Shown: positions 45,584 to 57,066 of the stretch, one piece after another
How positions within the stretch are numbered: position 1 is the first letter of the stretch
Layout: every line of letters starts with the position of its first letter
Assembly (NCBI RefSeq): GCF_021917145.1
Contig: NC_061061.1
Span: 3,357,390-3,421,389 of the forward strand
Direction of reading: 5' to 3'
DNA length: 64,000 nt
Source: Hypomesus transpacificus
Lineage: Eukaryota > Chordata > Actinopteri > Osmeriformes > Osmeridae
Program-made: the position numbers and the translations under genes
Notes under the pieces: generated by a model
What the model was told of the DNA's origin: nothing
Database searches by the model: none
The model's input: only the letters and a program-made list of their open reading frames with translations

Positions 45584-45775
45584 TGTAACAGTGAGAAAAC
45601 CGTGAAACTCACCCCTAGGTATGTAGCAGGCTACCCGCGTCAACAAATAGCTAGCTTTTCTTTAGCGTTGCTGGTAGGATTCGCACTTGGCAAGTCAGAG
45701 GTCATGCATTCGAGCCCAGCGAGTGGCAAACGACACCTTGACGGAGTGTGGCTACGTTTGTACCATACCGTCACA
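45584..45775 (+). repeat. Intact LTR (LTR 2) of the miniature retrotransposon
   Basis: 192 bases from TGTAAC to GTCACA; contains the tRNA-like stretch with box B ATTCGAGCCC at about 45709-45718. Confidence 0.75.
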
Positions 45776-46019
45776 CTGGCATAACATTGAATCTCTGCTT
45801 TCAAAGGAGTTTCTTTATGGATGAAATGCTGGCTAGCTAACAGAATGGCAATATAAAGTGGATATACTTTAAGTATAGATCAGTGAATTTTATAACATAA
45901 ATTAGTACAGTGCAGTGGTCTGATTAAGATTGCGCTGCTGATGGCAGCCTCGGCCGGTTGGTGCCCTCCGTTTTGTCTTGTCTGTTAATTCAGTGTTCTG
46001 CCAGGATTTCCTGAGTTCT

Positions 46020-46310
46020 TTAACAAGAGAAGATCTGCAAAGAGTGGGACAAAATACCTCCTAAGATGTGTGGTGGCCTGGTGGCCAACTACAAGAAACG
46101 TATGACCTCTGTGATTGCCACCAGAGGGGTCAAATACTTCTTTCACTCATTAAAATGCAAATCTATTTATAACAATTTTGAAATGTGTTTTGCTGGATTT
46201 TTGTTTTCTGTTGAAAAAAACTACCATTAAAATTATAGACAGATCATTTCTGTCAGTGGGTAAATGTACAAAATCAGCGGTGGATCACAGAATGTTCCCC
46301 TCACTGTGTA
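46020..46310. mobile_element. Tc1-like remnant A, second copy (right end)
   Basis: Matches about 400-720, including the transposase C-terminus region and right inverted repeat, and ends CCCCTCACTG. The first copy shares the odd GGATCACAGAATGTT near the end. LINE-like sequence with GGCAGCCTCGGCC lies just before it (about 45930-46015). Confidence 0.75.
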
Positions 46311-46317
46311 TGTCGCT

Positions 46318-46575
46318 ATACTTTTGTGACTGAATACATCCAACAGCAGGTTGTCCAAATGAAGGCCAGAGGGATGACCCCTTCAGCATTGCAACATCAG
46401 CTGGTTGTTCCAAATCTGATTCTACAATAATTCAGCTTTACAAAAGACACTCATTCAAGTCCCCCCAAAAGCTTGACCGTTAACATAAGACCCAATGCAC
46501 AAGAGCACAGGATAATGTGGAATCTATTCAGCAATGCAACTGGAATTGCATGCCAGTTCAGTGCTGAACAGGGTA
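46318..46575 (+). mobile_element. Tc1/mariner remnant B, second copy (start only)
   Basis: Matches about 810-1060 (CAGGTTGTCCAAATGAAGGC and onward) and stops after GAACAGG. Inactive. Confidence 0.75.
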
Positions 46576-46860
46576 ATGCTGGAGCCCCCCCAAAAGTTTT
46601 ATTAGCCCCCCCAATTAATTTAAATATAAAATACTACTTTTTTAATATTTTAAATCTAAATTTGTTAATTTCTCTTCCTACAACCCACTAGAGTACACTA
46701 TTTAAAAGGATATTTTCAAAAATGTCTTCTGGGGGAACATGCCCCCAGACCCGTCTAGTTTTGCTGGCTCACAGGAAACATTTTAGGTTTTATCTAGGGG
46801 TTTAGCCCCCCCAAAAGTGGGAACCTAGATTCGCCCCAGGAGTGACCTCACCTGCTAGGA
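46576..46860. repeat. Unclassified repeat with CCCCCCAAAAG ends
   Basis: AGCCCCCCCAAAAG occurs near both ends (about 46584 and 46805) in the same orientation around an AT-rich core with GGGGGAACATGCCCCC. Resembles degenerate transposon sequence; class unknown. Confidence 0.35.
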
Positions 46861-46959
46861 AGTACGTCGGAGCCACCCCGATTGCGAAATCCTAATATGT
46901 GGGGGGAACCCCGATGACAAACCCGCGCACGCTCTGGTGATTATCATGTGAAACAAAAC

Positions 46960-47600
46960 AATATCCAATCAGAAAGCAAGCTGAGAGAAGACGGAAGCAT
47001 AACAAATGGAGTCACGGTGCAGCACAAAGTTAAATGGACAGAACTCCTCAGCATGGACAGCCTCGGTGGTCTGGATGCTGGGCGGCTCAAGCTTGGTTGA
47101 CTGGGCACTTGGTGGCACTAACTCGGGGCGAGGCTGGGACAGGGCGGGACTGGGGCTGGGCACAGGCGGGAGGTGGCCGAGACTCCCCGGCAGGAACAGC
47201 CTCTGTCAACTGGGCGGCTCAACCTTGGTTGACTGGGCGCTGGGCAGCACAACCTTGGGACGAGGCATGGACACAGGGCAGAAACGTGGCTGGAGTCTGG
47301 GTTCGGGCTGGGTCTGGAGCCGGTTCTTGGGGTGGGACTTCCGCCAGTGAGCAGTCCGGGGTCCCCCACAGGCCAGACAGGTGCCCTCGAAAGGTTGGGG
47401 TAACTATCCGCAGGATCCAATGATGGTCTTGTCCTTCTGTTACGGTTTGTGGTGGGGTAGGACCCAAAGAGTTTGCCAGGAAAATGGTCAAACAAGAGTT
47501 TATTCTTGATAATAAGGAAAGACAGGGTACTCGCAGTAACAAGATTAAGGACAAGACAAAGACTGGACACAAAACAGGAACTTAAATATGTAACATGTTA
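46960..47600 (-). mobile_element. Retroelement fragment
   Basis: A GC-rich stretch with repeated CTTGGTTGACTGGGC (47094, 47225) precedes AGAGTTTGCCAGGAAAATGG and AAGAGTTTATTCTTG, and the end resembles the AATAAAC region of an LTR on the minus strand. Fish genomes carry such sequences in many copies. Class uncertain. Confidence 0.35.
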
Positions 47601-47646
47601 CTTTTCATAAGACTGACAATGTGAATCTGACAACACAGAAAGTCTG

Positions 47647-47712
47647 CATTGTAGTATTTGAAGTGCTGTGGCTGTTTCATTACTCACCTACAGCACTTCA
47701 AATACTACAATG
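47647..47712. repeat. Perfect 23-bp inverted repeat with 20-nt loop
   Basis: Arms 47647-47669 and 47690-47712 are exact inverses (core GTAGTATTTGAAGTGCTGT). RNA from either strand would fold into a hairpin of microRNA-precursor size. It ends within the target duplication of the following hAT-like element. Confidence 0.9.
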
Positions 47713-47714
47713 GC

Positions 47715-48961
47715 CATGGGTGTGGCCACGTGGGGGTCAGTGGCCCCCCCTGGCCAGAGAATGGCCACCCTGCCGGCCTCCCCAACCTCACGGCAAAATT
47801 AAATAAGATAAAAATACAAAAACCCTCCTGAACAGAAACGGCTAAAAACTTGATCAAGTCGTCTTATATTGTCATTTGTCACGCTACAATATAGACTTAT
47901 ATGTTAGTAGACACAGCTAGTTTTGTCTTCCAAGATGGTGTCCCCATTCATTTCTATGAAAAGTGCTTAGTGGAAAAGTTCTCATTCAGCTCAGGTAGGC
48001 TAAATCAGCCATTTCCTAATGTTCCCTTTTGTGCTCGTCCCCTGTTCGTATCCGCAAGCACGTTTCCAGGCAACTTTTCTTGACATAAGCAAATAATTGG
48101 GGTGCTAGTTCACCCATTTGGGATAGGTTTCAAATTGAGCAAAAATCCATTTAGAAAAAATGATTCAATGAAAAAGCTAGTAGTGTGAGCCAGATTTGAG
48201 AATGCAATACCACCTACATCCACCTGGGCCATTACCTCGCGGCAGCCCCCATCAACAGCGCAAGACACAAACCAACGTGTCTGCATTCTTACAGCGCTGT
48301 AGCAGCTAACCACTGGATACCACTGTAACTAACAGGTGAGTAAGTTGGTGATACTTGAACAAATCATTGAAACGATAAGATCATAAAGTTATCTTCACAC
48401 TCAATTTAATGTGTAAGAATGTGTCGACATTGAGGATTTGTGAGTCGAGTTTGGCTGCTGCTGTTATTTTGGCAAACTTGCAAGATCATCTCTAGCTAGC
48501 GAGCGAGCGCTAGCTAGTTATCTTAAATCCATTGGGTGTCATTAGTCATAAATAACACACTGTCGCTAGTTTGCACTTGACATTGAAATAAAAGCATGGG
48601 GTGTTGAGCATAAAGGGCAGCGTATTTAAACTTAGATGAGTTTGTTGATCGATTTGCTAGAAATCATCACAACCGGAGAATACAGCTGCTGTAAACGGTC
48701 AAGTAACCAGCATCCGTTATACAGTTCTGGACCATAAACAACCTCAACAATAAAGAGGATGAGCTAGTGATTTTGTTCATTTTACATCTTTAGTTTTTCT
48801 AAACTCTAGGAAAAACTAAAGATGTAAGATGAACAACAGACAGACACTCATATGTTCTCAAGAATAACAAAAAGGCCTAAGCTAACAAACAATGTGCTAC
48901 CCCAAATAAAAGACTGGCCAGAGCTGGCCCCCCCAGAAATAATGTCCTGGCTACGCCCCTG
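47715..48961. mobile_element. hAT-like element, 1.25 kb
   Basis: Flanked by the 8-base duplication ACAATGGC (47707-47714 and 48962-48969). The right end reads inversely CAGGGGCGTAGCCAGG and the left CATGGGTGTGGCCACG, imperfect terminal repeats that continue with GGCCCCCCC and CTGGCCAGAG. No transposase frame. A near-perfect hairpin lies at 48773-48836. Confidence 0.75.
48773..48836. repeat. 28-bp inverted repeat with short loop
   Basis: TTGTTCATTTTACATCTTTA at 48773 is mirrored by the inverse at 48810-48836 with one mismatch and one extra base; the loop is about 8 bases. It lies inside the hAT-like element. Confidence 0.85.
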
Positions 48962-49156
48962 ACAATGGCGCAACGATGCCACCCACGCCGAAGCGGGAGA
49001 GGCTTGGTTGCAGATAAGCAAGTTGAAAGCGCAGAAAGCGGCCCGACAATCAGGCATATAACTTACCACCGGGTCGACCCACGGATTATTATTATAAGGC
49101 TAAAACTCTACGGTGTGAAGAATTAACCTGGCGTGTGCCTGCATGCAACCAATATC

Positions 49157-49806
49157 TAGGGATGGGACGTATGGCACTGACGCATCGATGCTTGTGTCGC
49201 AAAACCAATACGCACAGTTTCGAAAAAGTGTTTTGGAGCTTGTAGCAAATTACGAAACCACGTGACAGATGACGTTCAATGCTTCAAACGTCACGAACTG
49301 GTTCGAAGTTTTGCCGCTCTTCTGAACCAGAGCCATGGAAGGAACGAAGCCACCGCTTCTTGTTAAAGACAAATCTCACATTGTCAGAGAAGCAGCACCA
49401 GGCATTGCTAGAGTTTCTTCCAGCAGTCATTATTATTCGGTGGTGTAGTTGGTTAAAGCATTGTACGACAACATATTGTTAATGCGAATCTGGAACCCTT
49501 CGTAGGATGTGCTTTAACTTTTACTGTGAGAAAATGACATAATTCTAAAGGCCTACGGATGTATCACAACATTTTAATGTGTGAGAACTAATATCAGATC
49601 AAAATGAACACATGTAGCCTTAATTAAATATTGAATAACGTAGGTTAGTCTACCGTCGGAGACAACCACTACGCCTCATTCAGCCAGTTTAAGCGGCTGC
49701 TAGATGACGCTGTTCATTTTCAATGCGCCGATAGTTCGGCTCCTTGGGCCGGCACAATCCGGAAGAAACCACCAAAGCTTCACAAGGCATCGTTCGCCCA
49801 TCCCTA
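49157..49806 (+). mobile_element. Non-autonomous hAT-like element, internally deleted copy
   Basis: Same family as 31648-32620 with TAGGGATGGG and CCCATCCCTA ends and a perfect target duplication CCAATATC (49149-49156, 49807-49814). About 300 bases after CATTATTATT are missing and a smaller change lies near 49495-49507, leaving 650 bases. Confidence 0.92.
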
Positions 49807-49935
49807 CCAATATCTAGCTCGCCATAACCAAAATCCCAGATGTTAATGTAGGCAACAGCTCACCTGCAGATGGAAAAACCCCAATTAATATAAATCTGAA
49901 ACACCTGCTCCGTTCAGGGACAGTATTCCGCTTGA

Positions 49936-50110
49936 GGGCGGGTTTTAGCCCTTTACAAATACACAGAACGAAACAAGACACAGGTGGGCAGGAAAACACT
50001 AACGAGAACTGAAACCACTCAACAAGACACAGGTGAAGACAATGACACAGGGAAACACTAGGACAGAGCAAAACCAAATTAACAAGAGGGCACGGCTGTG
50101 GCCGTGACAA
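49936..50110 (-). mobile_element. LTR-like dispersed repeat, copy 2
   Basis: Inverse match of 36846 onward; the TGTCACGGCCACAGCCGTG start lies at the right (50110). Confidence 0.5.
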
Positions 50111-50160
50111 GTTGGCTCTCATACACATGGCAGGGTGAATTCTAGTGTTTTCCAATGCAG

Positions 50161-50408
50161 CCAGAATGATGGGGATTTTCTGCAGGTGTGGTCCTGGAGC
50201 CTCCACTACCATCATTCAGTGATTAACAGATAATACCATTTTGTAAAACAATATGAGTGTACCGCAAATGCATAATAAAAACATGTTTTGTCACCCCGTT
50301 TTATTGAGACATATTCTCGGTCGTGACTGGACAGGACTCGAGACCTCTAGGTTTTGTCCTGGGGATCCATCCCTGTCCCAACGTCGCCTTATTCTCCTTC
50401 CTTGTCCT
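50161..50408 (-). pseudogene. smg9: Unprocessed fragment of smg9 (exon 2, intron 1, exon 1 part)
   Basis: Aligned by eye, 50161-50408 follows 5431-5678 along its length: exon 2 (PGPHLQKIPIILA is still readable on the minus strand), the short intron between, and most of exon 1 up to just before the start codon. Many substitutions and small gaps are present and the intron is kept, so it is a genomic duplicate and not a retrocopy. No function expected. Confidence 0.88.
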
Positions 50409-51328
50409 GAACTAGTATGATTGAAACCATGTACTGTATTTCATTTGCTGAATACTTTCATTTGTCTCCACAAATGTATTTGCTGTGTTTACATATAGCC
50501 TACTATACATTAGGCATATTCAATTAGAAATATGTTCTGAATTTCTGCGCAAAATGCAACCTTTACGTAGACAATGTACAGTACATATTCCTCAGTGTGT
50601 AGCAGTAGTCTTGTGTGTTGGTTTGGTCAACATATTCATGTACTTTACGTACTCTACTGTAAAAATGTCTCAGACAAAATCAGGCAGATTATATCATTAG
50701 AAAAGCATAGTTACTGTAAAGGTGTTTAGAATTGAGCACTACAGTGTGTAACTGGTTTAAACAGAATCATATTTGATGAACCATGTGTGTGGCATACGGT
50801 GATAGAATTAGGTTTTTAATAAATGATTGTATAGTTTAAATAAAGTGTTTCATTTTGAAATGTGTGGCATTTTACAAGGCATTGTCATGAAAAAGCAATT
50901 ACCTAAGTGAGTCTTAAATTTCTGTGTCTAATGTAGAAAAGTATGTTTAGTGATTTGCAACACTGTGTGTTGTATTTTGCAAATAATGTGAGCATGAGAA
51001 TGTACTTGTAGTTGTGCAGATATGGGCTGCTGTTTTGCTCCTTGAGTGTCAGATCTCACAGACTGTGTTATTTGACATTTTTGTAGCGAAGCAATCGGAA
51101 AACAACTGTTAACAGTAAGTGAGCTTACTCATAAAAATGGATAGAGGGAGACCTCCAGTGGCGAAATTAAGTTTCTAGTGAACAAAACAAAACACTGAAA
51201 TGTATTTTGAAGTACACAACACAATCTTGGGAAAACACGTCCCAATTAAAGTTACAACATAATCACTCCCCACAAACCTTAGCCTTTATTTCCACAACAG
51301 GACAGTGTGGACTATGTAAAACATGAAA

Positions 51329-51339
51329 AATGTTCTCTC

Positions 51340-51405
<66 letters not shown>

Positions 51406-51410
51406 GGAGA
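51329..51410. repeat. (CT)n microsatellite
   Basis: CT units with one interrupting CG, inside the duplicate block. Confidence 0.93.
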
Positions 51411-51565
51411 GAGATGACCGAGTTCAGGGCCGATGTGAATGGATGACATGGCTCATTGACAGGCCGTGGAATCCATCCCACATTTGAGTTCTTAACGGCT
51501 TCCCTCGGCTGCCATCCTTTGAGCCTTTTCTCCCCCTCTCCCTCTCTTTCTTTTTCTCTCCCTCT

Positions 51566-51726
<161 letters not shown>

Positions 51727-51866
51727 CCACTCACCCCTGTTAGGTCTGTGCTGATAGACACATCAGGACCTTGGGCCATGTGACGCACTAACCCCACACA
51801 AATCCTGTCCTAGCCTGCTTACGAAAGCAGATCAGCGCTCTCAGCCGGAACTGCTTTACTCTGAGC

Positions 51867-52242
51867 CAGGGGCGTCGCTAGACCCTTTTTATTGGGGCAC
51901 GTGCAATCTGCTGTGCACCAGTAAAATCTCAAGTTTGAGGTTTAACAATTTACTTTATTTGTCAGTGCATTCATTTAGACTACCGATCATCTTATTTTGA
52001 CTCAAACATAATAACAACATGAGTGGAACGAATTATTGCAAAAGAAATGGGCTCACTCGCATTAACTATTGATGTCCCTAACAAACCTGATATCAAACTT
52101 AAGCCCCTGAACTGTAGGTATAGTGGGTTAAGCAAGAGAGCATAGTGCATTATGTTGCACACTTATTGTACGCAGCAAGCTTGTAAGACAAAAAAGGTGA
52201 TATGAGTAATTAGGGGCCTGTGCCCGTCTAGCAACGCTCCTG
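51867..52242. mobile_element. hAT-type MITE, 376 bp
   Basis: Starts CAGGGGCGTCGCTAGAC and ends with the inverse GTCTAGCAACGCTCCTG; a perfect 8-base target duplication CTCTGAGC flanks it (51859-51866, 52243-52250). No coding capacity. Confidence 0.93.
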
Positions 52243-52286
52243 CTCTGAGCTAGAGTAATCTATCTCACACTTCAAATCGTACAGTA

Positions 52287-52325
52287 TATTCACTGGATAA
52301 GAGCATCTGCTAAATGACTAAAACT
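52287..52325 (+). mobile_element. SINE/L2 tail fragment
   Basis: CTGGATAAGAGCATCTGCTA followed by AATGACTAAA is the 3' tail shared by the SINEs and L2 LINE in this window. Confidence 0.6.
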
Positions 52326-53543
52326 ATCTTTGCAGTTAAGGGACATGTATAAGAACAAAAAACACAGCAAAATGTTATGTCAGTTCTTGACAGATTTAAT
52401 CAACTATTATATGAAAATTTAGGTGCAAGGTATAAAATGTGACTTAAAAAGCACAGTTTGAGAATAAACAGGTACATTTAAAAATAAATATGCACATGTC
52501 ACTAGTGTGAAAACTACAAACAGTATTAAAGTCCAGGGTTCTCCTTTCCAGTGTAGAAAGCGATTTAAAGCTATATGTGTCCATGCAAGCAAATTACCAT
52601 GAAAACCATTTAGGGCAAGGCCTACCCAAAAGGATTGTGCATGTCATTGAATTAACAGTATATACATGAGTGCCATTCAATGATGGACCAATAAATAAGT
52701 CAATTAATAACTAAACTTGAACTATACATGCAAGATGAATGTGGCAATTGATTGCAAAAGGCTGCAGCATTGTAGCTTAAACATTATTTAGTATAAAAAT
52801 ATATAGGTTATTATCAGTCAGGTGACAACAGTAATCCACACTAGATTAAAATATCAAAACTAATCTAATACACACTCAAGGATTTTGTGTCAAAAACTAC
52901 ATATTGCTATTCAGTCAATACACAGGATTTATAATTTCAGCATTGAGAGGCTGAGGTACAAGATTAAAGAGAATCACATCCAAGGATCAAATGTATTACA
53001 GACATTGTTGGCATTCAGCCTATTGCTGATTCAGCCTATTGCTGATTCAGCCTGTTGCTGATTCAGTCTGTTGCTGATTCCCTGAGATGCTGTCTGTAAT
53101 GCAGATCAAAAAACAAAAATGACTTTTAAATAATTTTAACTGAAATGAGATTCACAGATTAATAATCACAGTTACACGGGGTAATATAACATTGTTATTT
53201 TGCCAGCCAAGTATTTGAACACATCAGAACAAGGATCTATACACTGTATACAGAACAGATAAGGTTACCTTGAAGACGTAACCTGCGGGTAAATCCTTTA
53301 TACTGTAGGTAAGATCAGTAGTCCCTTTTTCCAAGATAAGATATTATTTGCCAAGAGTGTAATAAAGCTATTGCCTAGTTCTGAGTTGTATTTACCCTAG
53401 CAAGTCATTTATGACCTTAATGAGAACATTGTGCCTAACTTGAACTAGAAACCCGCCAAATCATAATTATTAACTACAAGCAAGATCGGCTCAAACATTC
53501 TGTTGTTTAACCCTTTTCTCACACCCCCGTCTTACGTTTTGGT
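52326..53543. other. Region downstream of BTG-type gene, probable 3' UTR in part
   Basis: AT-rich, with a small tandem repeat of GATTCAGCCTATTGCT type at about 53013-53080. No coding sequence. Confidence 0.45.
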
Positions 53544-55217
53544 TTAGCCCATAACAGCACCCCATGGCTGAAGGGTGGCATGGGGCAAGATGAACTGTGG
53601 AGAGGGCTGAGGCATAACATAGTAGCCAAATACTGGTGGTGGGGGTGGAGGTGCACACACTGTGGTGAGGAAGACAGGGCCCTTCTTCTTGTACTGAGGC
53701 CAAACAGGTCCCGGGTGATAGAAGTACTGCATAGTTGTGGGGGCCTACAGGTAGAGGAGAGAAGATGGAGGTTTAAGTGATAAACAAAGACACGATTATA
53801 GATACTTCTGCTTTAATGAATGTATGTAACACGTAATTTTTTTTTTTCATTTTGATAGCCTGGATATATTTAGTTTGATAGAGGTTAAAATCATTTCACG
53901 CAATCTTTTGAACCTCTTTCTTTTGGGATAGGAAGTAGACTCACAGCACAGTAGTAAAAGTCATTTACCATTTTTGGGGAGATCTTATGTTGATTCCGCA
54001 AGCGGTCCCGTGGTCTAGGTACCATGGTTATCGTACCAAACGTGCATTCCGTCTTCTCCGTCTTGTCCTTTGTCTTGTCTTTCTTGTCTGGTCTTCCCTC
54101 GGTCTCTCCGTCCTTCCCGTCCTCCTCTGTGTCGCTGGACATGGAGGACCCGCAATCAGACGAGGTGGCAGAGTGGTAGTCGGACGTGTCCAGATTCCCA
54201 GAGTCCAATGTTGCGGAGTCCTCACTCCGCTCTGTCTTCACATCCTCCACTTGATCCTCCTCCCCCTCGTTGAAACGGGCGACGGTGAAGTACCTGCTGT
54301 TGTCTCCTGACCTGTGGACACAGGAAGGGATGAAGTCAGTTCCTGTCAAACCACACAGTCACCACTGGATTATAGTTTTTTACAACTTGGGTTTCCCTAC
54401 TACACTCGTTAGTCATGCGAACGGGCATGGCAACGCTTTCACATGGCCTGGCTGAAAGACAGCTGTGTCGTTTTCCCCCGAGGCTCTGTCGCTGTCTGAG
54501 GTGTGTCACCCCATCATGGCCGTGTCCTCCCGTTGTCTCCCCACATGTTGCGTCAGGTGTGACTCACCTTGCGCTCACCTCCAGAGGGTCGATCCACAAG
54601 GTGACTTCCCTCTGTAGACCCAGCTGGCTAAGTTGGAGGTCACTTCCCACACAAGCCGTCAGGACCTCCATGTCGCACTCCGCCATGTCCGCGCTCATCC
54701 TGACACACCTGAGGGAGGGAGGTCAGAAGTCACCCACACCACCTGGACATGAACTGAGATCAACTGTAACAAACGATACTGGTGTGTGTTGCATCGTGGT
54801 CATCCATATTGTGGTCATACTGTAGCAAACTGTATTCATACAGAGAGGATTTGTCAGCCTTAAGTTGTAACATTGCAGGCAATATCCTGTATTCTATATA
54901 TCACTATATTCTACGATTGTAACCATTTCCTAAAAACTGATTATACATCATAATGTATTTTCATGGTTGGGTGAATATGCAGAGGGTGCCTTAGTATTAT
55001 ATAAACATTTTTTTTAATCAGTAGCAAGCCTTTATCTTTCCTACCTGAAAGCCTGTCCTTTGCTGGGGTTGTCGGGGTACCAATGCTCGTTGTATTTGTC
55101 ACTCAGAAGCTCCTGTAGCTTCTCCGCAAACGCCTCTGCTTTCTGTTCGCCCAGCCCCCCTCGCTCCACGGCAAGGCGCTTCAGGAAGTTCACCCCTGCC
55201 TTGACCTCTCGTTTCAT
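53544..55217 (-). CDS. BTG/Tob-family antiproliferative protein, BTG3-like
   Basis: BTG proteins bind the CCR4-NOT deadenylase through their N-terminal domain and slow cell division. Four coding exons with matching phases: 55045-55217, 54568-54708, 53969-54311 and 53544-53744; 285 residues. The BTG domain shows box A ([17 protein letters not shown], residues about 45-61) and box B ([19 protein letters not shown], about 90-108). The middle is acidic and Ser/Asp-rich with a basic Lys-rich piece, and the end is Pro-rich ([14 protein letters not shown]). The start ATG lies five bases into its exon, as in family members with a non-coding first exon. Length and Pro-rich tail fit BTG3 better than BTG1/2, but the N-terminal sequence is diverged and BTG4 is not excluded. 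Confidence 0.88.
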
Positions 55218-55984
55218 CCTCTCTGTGGAAACAAGAAACCCAAACAAACAAAAAAGGTCCGATGTTAAGGTTATTATATTCGTTTCAAAGACAAGCTTTA
55301 ACTGTGTGATCTGCTATGCTGTCCATGACTGAATACAGGCTAAATAAGTGATACTGCCTACTCACAGACCCAGAGGATTGATCACAGTCTGAATATCACT
55401 TTCCTATCCCCGTACTGTAACAGCGCACGTTATGTTGTGTCATATGCACGTTATTATACACAATGCTCACATTTTTGAGACACGTGTTGTGATGCTGGTA
55501 AACAGTAGCCGGTCTCTTGATCAAGACATGCAGCATACAGAGAGATGGCGCTTGGTCGTGAATCAGGCCAATTTAGGCCTAGTTCTTGGTTTTACAAAAA
55601 GTGGCTTTCCCTAGTTTGTCTTGGCCCTTTGTCGACTTAAGATAAGATTCTGGGCAGAGGGCCAAAAAACTATAAATCTTGACTTCTAGCTTATGCCTTT
55701 GTTTAAGAAGGAAGACACCTGTTCCTGGGTAGCCCCCCCCCCTCCCCCTCGCTCCCCAGACACTGCTACACAGATCACACAAATAGGCTCAATATATTTT
55801 ATCACTCATAATCAGTCAACAGTTTAATATATGTTTTCCATTAATATAGAACAATACTAAAGGGGTTTCAAGAGCTTCATTCTCGATCTGATGAATCAAT
55901 AACCATAATCAATTTTCATCAATTCAACAGTATGGTATCAATTTCCACGTCAGTTACAAATGCACAGGCCATTATTGCTGATGA

Positions 55985-56080
55985 TGCAATCAATCAATCA
56001 CTTTATTTATAAAGCACAATTGAACACAGCTTCCATTGACCAATGTGCTATTAAGAGTGCTAAAATAGGACCACACTAGG
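55985..56080 (-). mobile_element. Possible LINE tail
   Basis: CAATCAATCACTTTATTTAT is the typical inverse of the GATT-repeat 3' tail of some fish LINEs. Only a short piece is present. Confidence 0.4.
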
Positions 56081-56849
56081 ACCATGTAGTTTGAACTTTG
56101 AGGAGAGTATAAAAAGAACTGTCTTTGCCTACCAGTTGGTGCCTTTGCGTCTGACGTTGGTTAACAGGAACTCAAGCTCTGCTGATAACAGCCCTTCCTG
56201 GTGTTGTCAGACCTTGAATTTTCTATGTTTGTTACCTTGGCATGGAGTTCTTTATTTTTTTAGAGAGACTGGTCCATATCGTAGCCTTGGGTCTGACATT
56301 CTGTTGTTTACATAAAGAGCACAAAGAACCGTGGGCAAATGAGATGCAAACTAAAAGCACAGCTTACATGACAGTGTGTGTTATTCTGGCAAAAGTACTG
56401 TATATTCTGTCCTGTAAGTGTCAGGGACTCTGATTGTGTAGCTGTATAAAACAGTGAAGGTATTAATCAGATAAAGGCACCAGATGTAATCGCTATAGTT
56501 TTTTAGTTTTGCCCCAGAGAAATATATATGTGCTCTGATTAAATAATAGCAGTGTGTGGGTGGTTTGTAAATGACACACCCTGGGGTTGACTTCCTCATT
56601 TTAAGGCTTCACGGTGTTGGTTGGTACTAATTTGGACTTTTGACAGAAAAACACCTTCTATAATGCAATGTGAGAGCATATTGATATTTTAATCAAATTA
56701 ATTTGAGAAGCCAACCTAAGAACTTGGTTTTGTGTGAAGAACTTTGTTTTTGTACCATGCTGTAACCAAACTTTTTACAGTATTTTTATTAGAGCTATCG
56801 CTAACGCCAGAGAGTTTAGGACACAGTGTCCCCCCCTATGATGTGTTGT

Positions 56850-56870
56850 TGTCTCTCTCTCTCTCTCTCT

Positions 56871-56914
<44 letters not shown>

Positions 56915-56923
56915 CTCTCTCCC

Positions 56924-56963
<40 letters not shown>

Positions 56964-57066
56964 TCTCTCTACTCTCTCTCTCTCTCTCTCTCTACTCTCT
57001 CTCTCTCTCTCTCTCCCTCCTCTCTCTCTCTCTCTCTCTCTCTCCCTCTCTCTCTACTCTCTCTCA
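56850..57066. repeat. (CT)n tract with interruptions
   Basis: Over 200 bases of CT broken by regularly placed A and CC (CTCTACTCTC, CTCCCTCT), just upstream of the BTG-type coding exons. Confidence 0.95.

Larger units (their letters stand above)
37856..45775 (+). mobile_element. Miniature LTR retrotransposon (TRIM-like), split by later insertions
   Basis: LTR 1 is 37856-37997 continued at 45472-45524 (195 bases in total); LTR 2 is 45584-45775 (192 bases), about 80% alike by eye. Both start TGTAAC and end ACCGTCACA, and CTGG flanks the pair (37852-37855, 45776-45779). The interior is only 59 bases: it begins GTGCCGTGACCCGG, like a primer-binding site, and ends CAGAGGGGTGAA, like a polypurine tract. 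No gag or pol is possible, so it would need another element's enzymes. Each LTR holds a tRNA-like stretch (GCTGTTAGTGGTCGCGC; GTTCGAGCC). The gap is the 7.47-kb DNA element described separately. Confidence 0.75.
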
